Shown here piece after piece: positions 9,341-18,452 of a stretch of DNA of 64,000 nucleotides. The notes beneath the pieces were generated by a model. The model was given only the letters and a program-made list of their open reading frames with translations, made no database searches and was not told the origin of the DNA. This DNA is from CAZAAW01 sp964483325 (GTDB lineage Bacteria > Pseudomonadota > Alphaproteobacteria > Rhizobiales > Kaistiaceae), in the NCBI GenBank assembly GCA_964483325.1, contig CAZAAW010000008.1, positions 1 through 64,000 on the forward strand, written 5' to 3'. Numbering within the stretch: position 1 is the first letter of the stretch; each line of letters begins with the position of its first letter. A program made the position numbers and the translations under genes.

Positions 9341-9976
9341 GTGATGCCCGTATCGTCTGACGACCTGCAGCTCGTCGACACATTCTTCCGGCGGGCGGCG
9401 TCACGCCTCGGCCCGCAGCCGCTGGCCGGCGAGATCGGCGACTTCCACCTCAATCCGGGGTTCCGCCTGCCGTCCGATCTGGTGCTGCGCGACGCGGCGG
9501 TGCTGATCCCGGTTGTCGAGCGCCCGGACGGCGCCAGCGTTCTCCTGACCCAGCGCACCCGCCACTTGGCGGCGCATGCCGGCCAGATCGCCTTTCCCGG
9601 CGGCAAGATCGATGCCGGCGACGACGGTCCCGTGGCGGCGGCGCTGCGCGAGGCCCGGGAGGAGGTCGGTCTCGATCCGGCGCATGTCCGCCCGGTCGGC
9701 TGCCTGCGCCCCTACGTGACGGGAACGGGCTATCGCATCGTGCCGGTGCTGGCGCGCGTGTCGCCGGTTGTCGAGGTCGCGCACAATCCGGCCGAGGTGG
9801 AACTGGTCTTCGAGGTGCCGCTGACCTTCCTCATGAGTCCGGTCAATCACCGGCAGGCGACCCGGGTTCTGGGGGGCGTCACACGACGATTTTATGAGAT
9901 ACCCTTCGAAGGGTACCGTATCTGGGGAGCAACGGCCGGGATCATCCGGGCGCTTTATGAAGAGGTTCTTGGCTAG
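9341..9976 (+). CDS. CoA pyrophosphatase (Nudix, NudL-like)
   Basis: 211 residues. The CoA-pyrophosphatase signature LLTQRTRHLAAHAGQIAFPGG precedes a complete Nudix box, GGKIDAGDDGPVAAALREAREEVGLD, whose RE-x2-EE-x-G core is intact. The enzyme is expected to cleave CoA to 3',5'-ADP and 4'-phosphopantetheine. The start is either GTG 9341 or the adjacent ATG 9344; GGGGGAGG at 9321-9328 is the only nearby Shine-Dalgarno sequence and is rather far from both. The stop codon abuts the start of the next gene, and CCA-adding enzyme follows, an order that I recall as common in Hyphomicrobiales. Confidence 0.9.
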   Translation: MMPVSSDDLQLVDTFFRRAASRLGPQPLAGEIGDFHLNPGFRLPSDLVLRDAAVLIPVVERPDGASVLLTQRTRHLAAHAGQIAFPGGKIDAGDDGPVAAALREAREEVGLDPAHVRPVGCLRPYVTGTGYRIVPVLARVSPVVEVAHNPAEVELVFEVPLTFLMSPVNHRQATRVLGGVTRRFYEIPFEGYRIWGATAGIIRALYEEVLG

Positions 9977-10249
9977 ATGGCGCGTCTTGTCGCTCTCAAC
10001 GCGCTGTTCTTCGCCGTTCCCTTCGCCGCCTATGCGGCATGGCTCCTGGCGACGCGGGGTAGCCTGCGCGGCGCCGGTGCCTGGCCTCTGCGCATCGTCC
10101 TCTATCTCTGCCTCGCCGGCGCGCTCCTGATGGCGATCGGCCTGATCGCCCTGACCTCGTTTTCGGGATCGGGGCCGACCGACACCTATCGCCCGGCGGT
10201 TCTGCGCGACGGCCAGATCGTGCCGGGCGAATTCGAACATCCGAACTGA
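9977..10249 (+). CDS. small inner-membrane protein (DUF6111-like)
   Basis: A 90-residue protein with two strongly predicted membrane helices (about 3-23 and 36-62) and a short C-terminal tail (GPTDTYRPAVLRDGQIVPGE). It resembles the DUF6111 family, found at this place between the Nudix and CCA-adding genes in related bacteria; I assign this from memory of the gene order, with moderate confidence. The start codon follows directly on the Nudix stop, and the next gene starts four bases after its own stop, so the three genes are almost certainly cotranscribed. No function is known. Confidence 0.75.
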   Translation: MARLVALNALFFAVPFAAYAAWLLATRGSLRGAGAWPLRIVLYLCLAGALLMAIGLIALTSFSGSGPTDTYRPAVLRDGQIVPGEFEHPN

Positions 10250-10252
10250 GCC

Positions 10253-11506
10253 TTGAGCGAAAGAGACAAGTCCCTCCCGCCGTCTCTGGCCGCCCTGGAC
10301 TGGATGCACGATCCCGGCATCAGGGCCGTGTTCGCCGCGCTCGACGGCGGCGGCCGTCCGGCGCGGATCGTCGGCGGCGCCGTGCGCGACAGCCTGATGG
10401 GCCTTGTCCCGCACGAGTTCGATTTTGCGACGCCGCTGACCCCGGACGAGGTCCGGCAGGCGGCTGAAGCGGCCGGCATGAAGGTCGTGCCGACCGGCAT
10501 CGATCACGGCACGCAAACGCTGGTCTTCGCCGGGCAGGGCTTCGAGGTGACGACCCTGCGCGAGGATGTCGAGACGGACGGCCGGCACGCCGTGGTGCGC
10601 TTCGGCAGCGACTGGGAGGCCGATGCGCGCCGCCGCGACCTGACGATCAACGCCCTGTCGGTCGATGCCGACGGCACGGTCTACGATCCGGTCGGAGGCT
10701 ATCCCGACATTCTGGCCCGCCGCGTCCACTTCATCGGCGATGCCGATGCGCGCATTGCCGAGGACCGGCTGCGCATCCTGCGGCTCTTCCGCTTTCAGGC
10801 GCAGATCGGCGCCGGTGCGATCGATACGGTGGCGCTCGGCGCGGCGATCCGGGCCCGCAATGACCTGCGCGCCCTGTCGCCCGAGCGGGTCGGCCAGGAG
10901 ATGCGGCGCCTGCTCGTCGGCGTCGGCGCAGCCGATACGCTGCAGACGATGCAGGACGCGGGCATCCTGCCGATCGTCCTGGCCGGCGTCGGCAACGTTG
11001 CCGTCCTGCGGCACATGATCGCTTATGAATCGGCGGCGGAGCGGCCGCCCTCGGTTCCGCTGCGGCTCGCTGCGCTGGCTGTCCGCATCCGGGAAGACGT
11101 CGAGCGGCTGACCGACAGGCTGCGTCTGTCGAATGCCGACCGCGACGCCATGCTGGCGGCAGCTGTCACGGCGCCATCCCTTGCCGTCCCCCCGTCGCCG
11201 CGCGCCATGCGGGCCCTCGTCTATCGCCTCGGCGCCGATGCCGCGGCGGGCGGCATGGCTCTCGCTGCGGCCTGGAGCGGCGAATCGCTGGAGCCGTGGC
11301 TGGCGGCCAGCGCCGTGGCGCGGCACTGGACGGCGCCGCGCTTTCCCCTTACCGGAAGCGATGTCATGGCCGCCGGCGTGGCGCGGGGACCGGCCGTCGG
11401 CACGCATCTGCGGGCGCTGGAGGATTGGTGGATCGGCGAGGATTTCGCCCCCTCCGAGGCGGCCCTTCGCCATCGCCTCCAGCAGATTGTCGCAGCGCAG
11501 CATTAA
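10253..11506 (+). CDS. cca: CCA tRNA nucleotidyltransferase
   Basis: 417 residues of a class II nucleotidyltransferase, which completes or repairs the 3' CCA end of tRNAs. The active-site motif is ARIVGGAVRDSLMG near residue 36 followed by EFDFAT, where the second acidic group should be D-x-D and here reads E-F-D-F. Motif B is DARRRDLTINAL near 127, and AEDRLRILRLFRF (about 165-177) is the ERxxxExxxL-type region. The frame opens with TTG at 10253, four bases after the preceding stop; the next ATG lies 17 codons inside, so TTG is the better start given the tight operon spacing. Confidence 0.93.
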   Translation: MSERDKSLPPSLAALDWMHDPGIRAVFAALDGGGRPARIVGGAVRDSLMGLVPHEFDFATPLTPDEVRQAAEAAGMKVVPTGIDHGTQTLVFAGQGFEVTTLREDVETDGRHAVVRFGSDWEADARRRDLTINALSVDADGTVYDPVGGYPDILARRVHFIGDADARIAEDRLRILRLFRFQAQIGAGAIDTVALGAAIRARNDLRALSPERVGQEMRRLLVGVGAADTLQTMQDAGILPIVLAGVGNVAVLRHMIAYESAAERPPSVPLRLAALAVRIREDVERLTDRLRLSNADRDAMLAAAVTAPSLAVPPSPRAMRALVYRLGADAAAGGMALAAAWSGESLEPWLAASAVARHWTAPRFPLTGSDVMAAGVARGPAVGTHLRALEDWWIGEDFAPSEAALRHRLQQIVAAQH

Positions 11507-11663
11507 GCTGCCGCGGCACCGTCGCGGCGGTTTACAAATCGCCCGATTCGGGGCTTATTGAACCGTCGCGAATACGTGAGGGATTGCACCTGATCGCGTC
11601 TTCAGGTTCGCGCCAGCTTCCCGCCAGCGCATATCGAGGTCGAGGCTAACGCGGAGAGCCATC

Positions 11664-12245
11664 ATGCGTCTGAGCCAGGCGAGTTACTACGCCGACTACT
11701 ACGTCTACCCCATTGCCGCGGCGACGCTCAGCGGCGTCGCGCTCTACAACACGCCCATGGATCATTGGGCCTCGTGGGCGATCGCCTTCGTCGGCGGCGT
11801 GGTCGTGTGGACCTTCGTGGAATACCAGCTCCATCGCTGGGTCTTCCACCATGCGCCGGTCATCAAGGACATGCACGAGGCCCATCACGAGGACCAGGTG
11901 GCGCTGATCGGAACGCCGACCTGGATGAGCCTGCTGCTCTTCGCGCTCATCGTGCTGCTGCCGGCCGTGCTGATCACCGACTTCGCCATCGGCAGCGGCC
12001 TCACCGCCGGGCTGATGCTCGGCTATCTCTGGTACGTGACGGTGCATCACGGCGTCCATCACTGGACGGCGCGGCCGGGCACCTATTTCTTCAACCTCAA
12101 GCGGCGGCACGCCCTCCATCATCATTTCGATGACATGGGCAATTTCGGCGTGATCACCGGCTTCTGGGACAAGGTCTTCGGCACCGACATCAAGGTGCGC
12201 AAGGACGGCAAGGGACGCCGCCAGCGCACCGGCGAGCACGCCTGA
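11664..12245 (+). CDS. sterol desaturase / fatty acid hydroxylase family membrane protein
   Basis: 193 residues with helices near 12-30, 36-55, 85-103 and 105-122. The histidine clusters of the family are all present: HRWVFHH at about 58-64, HEAHH at about 72-76, HHGVHH near 129-134 and HALHHHFDD near 150-158. These bind a di-iron centre that uses O2 to hydroxylate or desaturate a lipid substrate. The start has GGAGA about 8 bases upstream. It is convergent with hemF, the two stops being three bases apart. The substrate (fatty acid, carotenoid or sphingolipid-like) cannot be told from sequence. Confidence 0.88.
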   Translation: MRLSQASYYADYYVYPIAAATLSGVALYNTPMDHWASWAIAFVGGVVVWTFVEYQLHRWVFHHAPVIKDMHEAHHEDQVALIGTPTWMSLLLFALIVLLPAVLITDFAIGSGLTAGLMLGYLWYVTVHHGVHHWTARPGTYFFNLKRRHALHHHFDDMGNFGVITGFWDKVFGTDIKVRKDGKGRRQRTGEHA

Positions 12246-12248
12246 CGG

Positions 12249-13133
12249 CTACGGCCATTTCGCCAGCGGCGGCATCGACGACAGGATGGAGTCGATGTTG
12301 CCGCCGGTCTTCAGGCCGAACACCGTTCCCCGGTCATAGAGCAGGTTGAACTCGACGTAGCGGCCGCGGCGCACGAGTTGCTCGTCGCGGTCGGCGTCCG
12401 TCCACGGCGTCTCGAAATTCCTCCGCACCAGCCGCGGATAGATGTCGAGGAAGGCCGTCCCGACGTCGCGCGTGAAGGCGAAGTCCGCCTCCCAGTCGCC
12501 GCTATTGTGGTTGTCGTAGAAGATGCCGCCGATGCCGCGCATCTCCTTGCGGTGCGGGAGATAGAAGTAGGTGTCGCACCATTCCTTGAAGCGCTGGTAG
12601 TCGGCGCCGGGATGCGGGTCGCAGGCCGCCTGCATGGCGGCATGGAAGTCGCGGCTGTCGGGATCCTCCTGCGTGCGGCGGCGCTCCAGCACCGGCGTCA
12701 GGTCGGCGCCGCCGCCGAACCACTGCCGCGTCGTGACGACCATGCGGGTGTTCATATGGACAGCCGGCACATGCGGGTTCTGCATGTGGGCGATGAGCGA
12801 AATGCCGGTGGCGAAGAAGCGCGGGTCGTCCTCGGCGCCGGGCATCTGACGGCGGAATTCCGGCGAGAACTCGCCGTGGACGGCCGAGATGTGAACGCCG
12901 ACCTTCTCGAAGACGCGGCCGTGCATGATCGCCATCGTGCCGCCGCCGCCCCCGCTTCGCTCCCAGGGCGTCAGGACGAAGCGCCCCGGCGGCCGGTCGG
13001 CGAGCGGCCCGCGCACCTCGTCCTCCAGCGTCTCGAAGGCGGTGACGATGCGATCGCGCAGCTCGGCGAACCAGGCGCTGGCGCGCTGCTTCTTTTCCTC
13101 GATATCGGCGGGAAGGGCGGGAACTGCGTCCAT
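12249..13133 (-). CDS. hemF: oxygen-dependent coproporphyrinogen III oxidase
   Basis: 294 residues, close to the usual 300. Family blocks are clear: GGGGGTMAIMHGRVFEKVG (about 83-101), NPHVPAVHMNTRM (about 137-149), WFGGGADLTPVL (157-168), then YLPHRKEMRGIGGIFYDN (210-227) and LLYDRGTVFGLKTGGN near the C-terminus. The enzyme decarboxylates coproporphyrinogen III to protoporphyrinogen IX with O2, in the cytoplasm, during haem synthesis. Its presence fits an aerobic lifestyle with bc1-based respiration. It stands alone on the minus strand between two rightward genes. No clear regulatory site is visible in the 246 bases upstream. Confidence 0.95.
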   Translation of the reverse strand: MDAVPALPADIEEKKQRASAWFAELRDRIVTAFETLEDEVRGPLADRPPGRFVLTPWERSGGGGGTMAIMHGRVFEKVGVHISAVHGEFSPEFRRQMPGAEDDPRFFATGISLIAHMQNPHVPAVHMNTRMVVTTRQWFGGGADLTPVLERRRTQEDPDSRDFHAAMQAACDPHPGADYQRFKEWCDTYFYLPHRKEMRGIGGIFYDNHNSGDWEADFAFTRDVGTAFLDIYPRLVRRNFETPWTDADRDEQLVRRGRYVEFNLLYDRGTVFGLKTGGNIDSILSSMPPLAKWP

Positions 13134-13379
13134 CGCTTGCGGATCCTGGTCTCTGTCGGTTGCGGAATTTGCCTAATGCCGGTCGCCACCGGCGATTCCG
13201 CCTTGTGTCGCACCGAAGCGACGACCGTCGCCGCCGGCGGAAATACCGTATGCTGTGCGTTGTAGCGGCGGATTCGCGGTCAGTGGTCGTCCGCCGCAGC
13301 GGCCATCGCTGCACGAGCGCGAGGTCTTCCCTGTCGCCATCCCGCTGGCGCTGCCGCCGGGTGTGCCAAGGATTTCGCA

Positions 13380-15254
13380 ATGATCCGTTGGTTTGAACGG
13401 CTGATCGATCCTTTCACGCCGGCTCCGGTCGTCGCGCCGCCGATGCGCCTGGGGCGGTTCTACCGCTTCTTCCTGACGCCGGTCACCGGCATCGTCCTCA
13501 TCGTCATGGTCATCTCGCTTGTCACTTCGGTGACCGAGATGGCGATGTTCGTCTTCCTCGGCCAGATCGTCGACCAGGCGGCCGCATCGCCGCGCGAGAC
13601 CTTCTTCCAGGACCACGGCCTGTCGCTCGCCATCATGGCGGCGGTCATCCTTTTCGTGCGGCCGCTCGGCGCCTTCCTGGCGCGCGGTTTCAGCAATGTC
13701 GCGCTCGTCCCGTCGCTGACCAGCCTCGTGCGCTGGCGCACCTACCGCTACGTCCTGCGGCAGAGCCTTGCCTTCTTCCAGAACGATTTCGCCGGGCGCA
13801 TCGCGCAGAAGATCATGCAGACCGGCCCGGCGGTGCGCGATACCGTCACCAGCGTCGTCGAGGGCATCTGGACGCTGGTCATCTATGTCGGCGGCACCGT
13901 CTACCTGTTCGTCGGCCTCGACCCATGGCTGGTGCTGCCGGTGGCGCTGTGGGCGGTCGCCTATATCCTGACGGCGATCTTCCTCGTGCCGCCGGTGCGG
14001 ACCCGCTCGGCGGCGGTGTCGGAGGCCAATTCCGGCCTCTCCGGCCGCATCGTCGACAGCTACACCAATATCCAGTCGGTCAAGCTCTTCGCCCATTCGG
14101 AGCGCGAGGAGGCCTTCGCGATGGAGGGCTTCCGGTATCAGCTCCAGGCGAGCCAGGCCTTCGCCCGCACCGTCGGCACGATGACGGTGGTCCTGACCAT
14201 CATCAACAGCTTCCTGATCTTTGCCGTCGGCGGCCTGTCGCTGTGGCTGTGGTCGGCCGGCACCGTCAGCATCGGCGCCATAGCGCTGGCAAGCTCGCTG
14301 GCGATCCGGCTGAACCAGATGTCGGGCTGGATCCTGCGCACCATCACCGGCCTCTTCGAGGATATCGGCACGGTGCAGAACGGCATGCAGACGATCAGCC
14401 AGCCGCTCGGGATCGTCGATCACCCGGACGCGCCGCCGCTCGTCGTCAGCCATGGCGAGATCGTCTACGACCATGTCCGCTTCAATTACGGCCGCGATGC
14501 CGGCCTGATCGAGGATTTTTCGCTGACCATCCGGCCGGGCGAGCGCGTCGGGCTGGTCGGCCGTTCCGGCGCCGGCAAGTCGACGCTCGTCAACCTGCTG
14601 CTGCGCTTCTACGACCTGGAGGGCGGGCGGATCCTCATCGACGGCCAGGATATCGCCGCCGTCTCGCAGGAGAGCCTGCGCGCCGCCATCGGCGTCGTCA
14701 CCCAGGACACCGCCCTCCTGCACCGCTCGGTGCGCGACAACATCCGCTATGGACGGCCGCAGGCCAGCGAAGCCGAGATCGTCGCCGCGGCGCGCAAGGC
14801 GCAGGCCGATCCGTTCATCCTCAACCTGCGCGATTTCAACGGCCGCGAGGCCTATGACGCGCATGTCGGCGAGCGCGGCGTGAAGCTTTCCGGCGGCCAG
14901 CGGCAGCGCGTCGCCATCGCCCGGCTCATCCTCAAGGATTCGCCGATCCTCATTCTCGACGAGGCGACGAGCGCCCTCGATTCGGAAGTCGAGGCGGCCA
15001 TCCAGGACCAGCTCTACAATCTCATGGCGGGACGGACGGTCATCGCCATTGCGCACCGGCTGTCGACCATCGCCGTGCTCGACCGGCTGGTGGTGGTGGA
15101 CGAGGGCAAGATCGTCGAGACCGGGACGCATGAGGAACTGCTGCGCCGCGGCGGGCTCTATGCCAGCCTGTGGCAGCGGCAGTCGGGCGGTTTCCTCGGT
15201 CTGGAGGCGGATGGCGCGCCGGCCGAGGCCCGCGGCCGGCGCACCGGCACCTGA
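13380..15254 (+). CDS. ABC exporter, fused permease and ATPase
   Basis: 624 residues with a half-transporter architecture. About 330 N-terminal residues carry six predicted membrane helices; the ATPase follows with Walker A GRSGAGKST (from about residue 394), Q-loop VVTQDTALLH, signature LSGGQRQRVA (about 503) and Walker B ILILDEATSALD. This is the type IV exporter class (MsbA-like, multidrug or lipid). Two copies should pair, most simply as a homodimer, because no second half-transporter is nearby. It lies 245 bases after divergent hemF and 192 before petA. The substrate is not predictable. Confidence 0.9.
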   Translation: MIRWFERLIDPFTPAPVVAPPMRLGRFYRFFLTPVTGIVLIVMVISLVTSVTEMAMFVFLGQIVDQAAASPRETFFQDHGLSLAIMAAVILFVRPLGAFLARGFSNVALVPSLTSLVRWRTYRYVLRQSLAFFQNDFAGRIAQKIMQTGPAVRDTVTSVVEGIWTLVIYVGGTVYLFVGLDPWLVLPVALWAVAYILTAIFLVPPVRTRSAAVSEANSGLSGRIVDSYTNIQSVKLFAHSEREEAFAMEGFRYQLQASQAFARTVGTMTVVLTIINSFLIFAVGGLSLWLWSAGTVSIGAIALASSLAIRLNQMSGWILRTITGLFEDIGTVQNGMQTISQPLGIVDHPDAPPLVVSHGEIVYDHVRFNYGRDAGLIEDFSLTIRPGERVGLVGRSGAGKSTLVNLLLRFYDLEGGRILIDGQDIAAVSQESLRAAIGVVTQDTALLHRSVRDNIRYGRPQASEAEIVAAARKAQADPFILNLRDFNGREAYDAHVGERGVKLSGGQRQRVAIARLILKDSPILILDEATSALDSEVEAAIQDQLYNLMAGRTVIAIAHRLSTIAVLDRLVVVDEGKIVETGTHEELLRRGGLYASLWQRQSGGFLGLEADGAPAEARGRRTGT

Positions 15255-15446
15255 GTCGGCACACTTTGATGTGACGCAAAGCTGTCATGCGCTTCCGGCG
15301 GGGAAAGGCGGGCCAAGGCTTTGCCGTGAAGGCCCGTCACGCCGAGGGGCCGGCCGGGCTGGACAACCGACGGGGGCGATGGCTAAAAGGCGGCGCACCC
15401 GTTCGATAACAAGCCTGCAGCACCGGCTCGGGCACAAGAACACGAC

Positions 15447-16037
15447 ATGGGGCGGATCAACGCCTTGGGAGGGACGTTGGACAGCAGCGAGACGGCGGAA
15501 CCGACGCGCCGGGATTTTCTCTACATTGCCACCGGCGCAGTCGGCGCCATCGGCGTAGCCGCCGCAGCCTGGCCGTTCATCACGCAGATGAACCCGGACG
15601 CTGCTGCGCTCGCTCTCGCCACCATCGATGTCGACATTTCGGCGATTGAACCGGGCATGTCGGTCACCGTGAAATGGCGCGGCAAGCCGGTCTTCATCCG
15701 CAACCGGACGGACGATGAAATCGCCGCCGCCAAGGCGGTGCCGCTCGACCAGCTGAAGGATCGCGACGCCCGCAACGCCAATCTTCCGGCCGGCGAGCCG
15801 GCGACGGACGAGAACCGGGCGGCGCCGGGGCACGAGAATATCCTCGTCATGGTCGGCGTCTGCACGCATCTGGGCTGTGTGCCGCTGGGCCAGCAGGGCC
15901 AGTTCGGCGGCTGGTTCTGCCCCTGTCACGGATCGCATTACGACACGGCCGGTCGCATCCGGCTCGGACCGGCGCCGGAGAATCTGGCGGTGCCGACCGT
16001 CGAATTCGTTTCCGACACCACCCTGCGTATCGGTTGA
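15447..16037 (+). CDS. petA: ubiquinol-cytochrome c reductase Rieske iron-sulphur subunit
   Basis: 196 residues. A twin-arginine signal-anchor, TRRDFLYIATGAVGAIGV (about 20-37), holds the protein in the inner membrane. The [2Fe-2S] ligands are in CTHLGC (C139, H141) and CPCHGSHYD (C158, H161); C144 and C160 are the usual disulphide pair. As part of the bc1 complex it takes electrons from ubiquinol to cytochrome c1. ATG 15447 gives a slightly long N-terminus; TTG at 15477 would give the more usual start just before SSETAEPTRRDF, but no well-spaced Shine-Dalgarno sequence decides it. First gene of petABC. Confidence 0.96.
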   Translation: MGRINALGGTLDSSETAEPTRRDFLYIATGAVGAIGVAAAAWPFITQMNPDAAALALATIDVDISAIEPGMSVTVKWRGKPVFIRNRTDDEIAAAKAVPLDQLKDRDARNANLPAGEPATDENRAAPGHENILVMVGVCTHLGCVPLGQQGQFGGWFCPCHGSHYDTAGRIRLGPAPENLAVPTVEFVSDTTLRIG

Positions 16038-16045
16038 GGGGCGGC

Positions 16046-17314
16046 ATGGAAGTCGAACATCTGCGGCCACCGCCCTATCAGCCGAAGTCGCGCGCCGCGA
16101 AGTGGTTTGAACGCCGGCTGCCCGTCGTCGGCCTCGTCCATTCGTCCTTCATCGCCTATCCGACGCCGCGCAACCTGAATTACTGGTGGACCTTCGGGGC
16201 CATCCTGACCTTCATGCTGGCTCTGCAGATCGCCACCGGCGTCGTGCTGGCGATGCACTACATTCCGTCGGCCGGCGACGCCTTCAATTCGATCGAGAAC
16301 ATCATGCGCAACGTCAACTTCGGTTGGCTGCTGCGCTACATGCATGCCAACGGCGCATCCTTCTTCTTCCTCGCCGTCTACATCCACATGTTCCGCGGAC
16401 TCTATTACGGCTCCTACAAGGAGCCGCGCGAGATCCTCTGGATCCTGGGCGTGCTGCTGTTCCTGCTGATGGTCGCCACGGCCTTCCTCGGCTACGTGCT
16501 GCCTTGGGGCCAGATGTCGTTCTGGGCGGCGACGGTCATCACCAACCTGTTCTCGGCCATCCCGGTCATCGGCGACGGCATCACGACGTGGCTATGGGGC
16601 GGCTTCTCGGTCGACGAGCCGACGCTCAACCGCTTCTTCTCGCTGCACTATCTCTTCCCGTTCATGATCGCCGGCGTGGTCGTCCTCCACGTCTGGGCGC
16701 TGCACCAGCCGGGTAACAACAACCCGATCGGCATTCAGGTGCGGGAGAAGCAGGATGTCCTGCCGTTCTACCCGTACTACACGATCAAGGATCTGTTCGG
16801 CCTGGCGATCTTCCTGATCATCCTGGCCTTCTTCATCTTCTACCAGCCGAACTATCTCGGCCATCCGGACAATTACATCCCGGCCGATCCGCTGAAGACG
16901 CCGGCGCATATCGTCCCGGAATGGTACTTCCTGCCGTTCTACGCCATCCTGCGCTCAATCCCGTCCAAGCTTGGCGGCGTCATCGCCTTCGCTGGGGCGA
17001 TCATCGTCCTGTTCTTCGTGCCGTGGCTCGACACGTCGCGGGTCAGGTCGGCGCGGTTCCGACCGCTCTATCGGCAGTTCTTCTGGATCCTGGTCGTCGC
17101 CTGCATCGGGCTTGGCTATATCGGCTCGCAGCCGCCGGACGGCTGGTATCTGATCGTCGGACGCATCCTGACGGCCTATTATTTCCTGCATTTCCTGGTG
17201 ATCCTGCCGGTCATCGGCGTGATCGAACGGCCAAAGCCGCTGCCGGCCAGTATCAGCGAGCCGGTCCTGCCGGCCCCGCCACAGGCCGTCCCCGTGGCGC
17301 GGCCACCGGGCTGA
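16046..17314 (+). CDS. petB: cytochrome b subunit of the bc1 complex
   Basis: 422 residues with eight hydrophobic helices. Haem-ligand histidines lie in LRYMHANGASFFFLAVYIHM and, further on, in FPFMIAGVVVLHVWALH. The quinol-site motif is read as PEWYFLPFYAILR near residue 291. It forms the membrane core of ubiquinol-cytochrome c reductase and runs the Q cycle. I start it at ATG 16046, with GAGGGGCGG just upstream; a TTG at 16034 overlapping the petA stop would add four residues. Eight bases separate it from petA and seven from petC, so the three are one operon. Confidence 0.97.
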   Translation: MEVEHLRPPPYQPKSRAAKWFERRLPVVGLVHSSFIAYPTPRNLNYWWTFGAILTFMLALQIATGVVLAMHYIPSAGDAFNSIENIMRNVNFGWLLRYMHANGASFFFLAVYIHMFRGLYYGSYKEPREILWILGVLLFLLMVATAFLGYVLPWGQMSFWAATVITNLFSAIPVIGDGITTWLWGGFSVDEPTLNRFFSLHYLFPFMIAGVVVLHVWALHQPGNNNPIGIQVREKQDVLPFYPYYTIKDLFGLAIFLIILAFFIFYQPNYLGHPDNYIPADPLKTPAHIVPEWYFLPFYAILRSIPSKLGGVIAFAGAIIVLFFVPWLDTSRVRSARFRPLYRQFFWILVVACIGLGYIGSQPPDGWYLIVGRILTAYYFLHFLVILPVIGVIERPKPLPASISEPVLPAPPQAVPVARPPG

Positions 17315-17321
17315 GGCGACT

Positions 17322-18200
17322 ATGATCATGCGTTTGAAAGTCGTAACCGCATGCGTCGCCGCTCTTCTGGCGGTCGGGCTGCTGGCCGGGCCGTCGCTGT
17401 CGGCCGATGACGCGCCGGCGGCGGAGCCGCATTTCCCGCTGATGAAGCCCGAGCGGCAGAGTTGGTCCTTCAGCGGCCCGTTCGGCCGCTACGATGCGGC
17501 CCAGCTGCGGCGCGGCCTGCAGGTGTATCGCGACGTCTGCGCCGGCTGCCACGGCCTGTCGCTGGTGCCGTTCCGCACGCTTACCGATCCGACCGGGCCG
17601 GCTCTGTCGGACGAGGAGATGCGGGAGATCGCCGCCTCCTACCCCGTCATTGACGGAGAGGATGCCGCCGGCCAGCCGGTGACGCGGCCCGGCCGTCCGT
17701 CGGATCATTTTCCCTCGTCGCCCTACCCGAACGAGGCTGCCGCGGCGGCCGTCAATAACGGTGCCGTGCCGCCCGATCTGTCGCTGATGGCCAAGGCGCG
17801 CGCGGTGAGCTACGGCTTTCCGTGGTTCCTGATCGACGGGCTGACCCAGTATCAGGAAGCCGGGCCGGACTATATCCACGCCCTCCTGACCGGCTATGCC
17901 GACACCGTTCCGGAGCATATCCATCTGCCGGATGGCGCTTCCTACAATCCCTATTTCATCTCCGCCGCGGGCATCGCCATGCCGCAGCCGCTGTTCGACG
18001 AGGTGGTGGACTATCCGGAAGGCATCCCCGAGACCACCGACCAGTACGCACGCGACGTTTCGGCGTTTCTCATGTGGACGGCCGAACCGCATCTGGTGGA
18101 GCGCAAGCGGCTCGGCTTTCAGGTGCTGATCTTTCTGGTGGTCTTTGCCGGGCTGATGTATTTGACCAAGAGGAGGGTCTGGGCGGCCGTGCCGCACTGA
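17322..18200 (+). CDS. petC: cytochrome c1
   Basis: 292 residues. A cleavable signal peptide (about 1-27, ending LSLSADDAPA-like) precedes the c-type haem site VCAGCHGLSLVPF (C73, C76, H77). The distal methionine is probably in YFISAAGIAMPQPLFD. A single C-terminal helix, FQVLIFLVVFAGLMYL, anchors it. It passes electrons from the Rieske protein to soluble cytochrome c on the periplasmic side. ATG 17322 and ATG 17328 are both possible starts. Third gene of petABC. Confidence 0.96.
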   Translation: MIMRLKVVTACVAALLAVGLLAGPSLSADDAPAAEPHFPLMKPERQSWSFSGPFGRYDAAQLRRGLQVYRDVCAGCHGLSLVPFRTLTDPTGPALSDEEMREIAASYPVIDGEDAAGQPVTRPGRPSDHFPSSPYPNEAAAAAVNNGAVPPDLSLMAKARAVSYGFPWFLIDGLTQYQEAGPDYIHALLTGYADTVPEHIHLPDGASYNPYFISAAGIAMPQPLFDEVVDYPEGIPETTDQYARDVSAFLMWTAEPHLVERKRLGFQVLIFLVVFAGLMYLTKRRVWAAVPH

Positions 18201-18245
18201 TCCATATCCGGCAACGGGCGCGGAGGCCCGGAGGAGGTTCCGCGG

Positions 18246-18452
18246 ATGGATGATGCGGCCGGACGCAAGGCTGTTCGCGAGCGCCGCAGGCCGCTGGCCG
18301 GCGGCGCCAGCGTGTTCGTGCCGGTACCGCCGGCCAGCGGCGCTGCACCCGTCCTCCTGTTGCGCGAGGACGTCCACGAGCGCGGCCTGATCGCCGCCCG
18401 CAAGATCCTCAGGACCCACAGAGCCAGCGAACCCAAGCCGACCGATGAGTGA
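18246..18452 (+). CDS. small protein of unknown function between petC and apt
   Basis: I do not recognise this 68-residue protein. It is supported by a strong Shine-Dalgarno sequence (GGAGGAGG at 18231-18238, 7 bases before the ATG) and by an 8-base ATGAGTGA overlap with the next gene, which suggests translational coupling. It is basic at both ends (RKAVRERRRP; ARKILRTHRASEPKP), has a hydrophobic proline-rich middle (ASVFVPVPPASGAAPVLLL), and has no cysteine or signal peptide. Its position behind petC suggests cotranscription with the bc1 genes. It could be an uncharacterised small regulatory or assembly factor, or only a translational leader for the membrane protein that follows. Confidence 0.55.
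   Translation: MDDAAGRKAVRERRRPLAGGASVFVPVPPASGAAPVLLLREDVHERGLIAARKILRTHRASEPKPTDE

Noticed and set aside
9259..9360. 33-residue frame before the CoA pyrophosphatase (MTGPGPASRKEIAELGG...)
   Set aside because: It overlaps the Nudix start, has no Shine-Dalgarno sequence of its own, and no family resemblance. I considered a remnant of a DUF1285-type neighbour and found no match.
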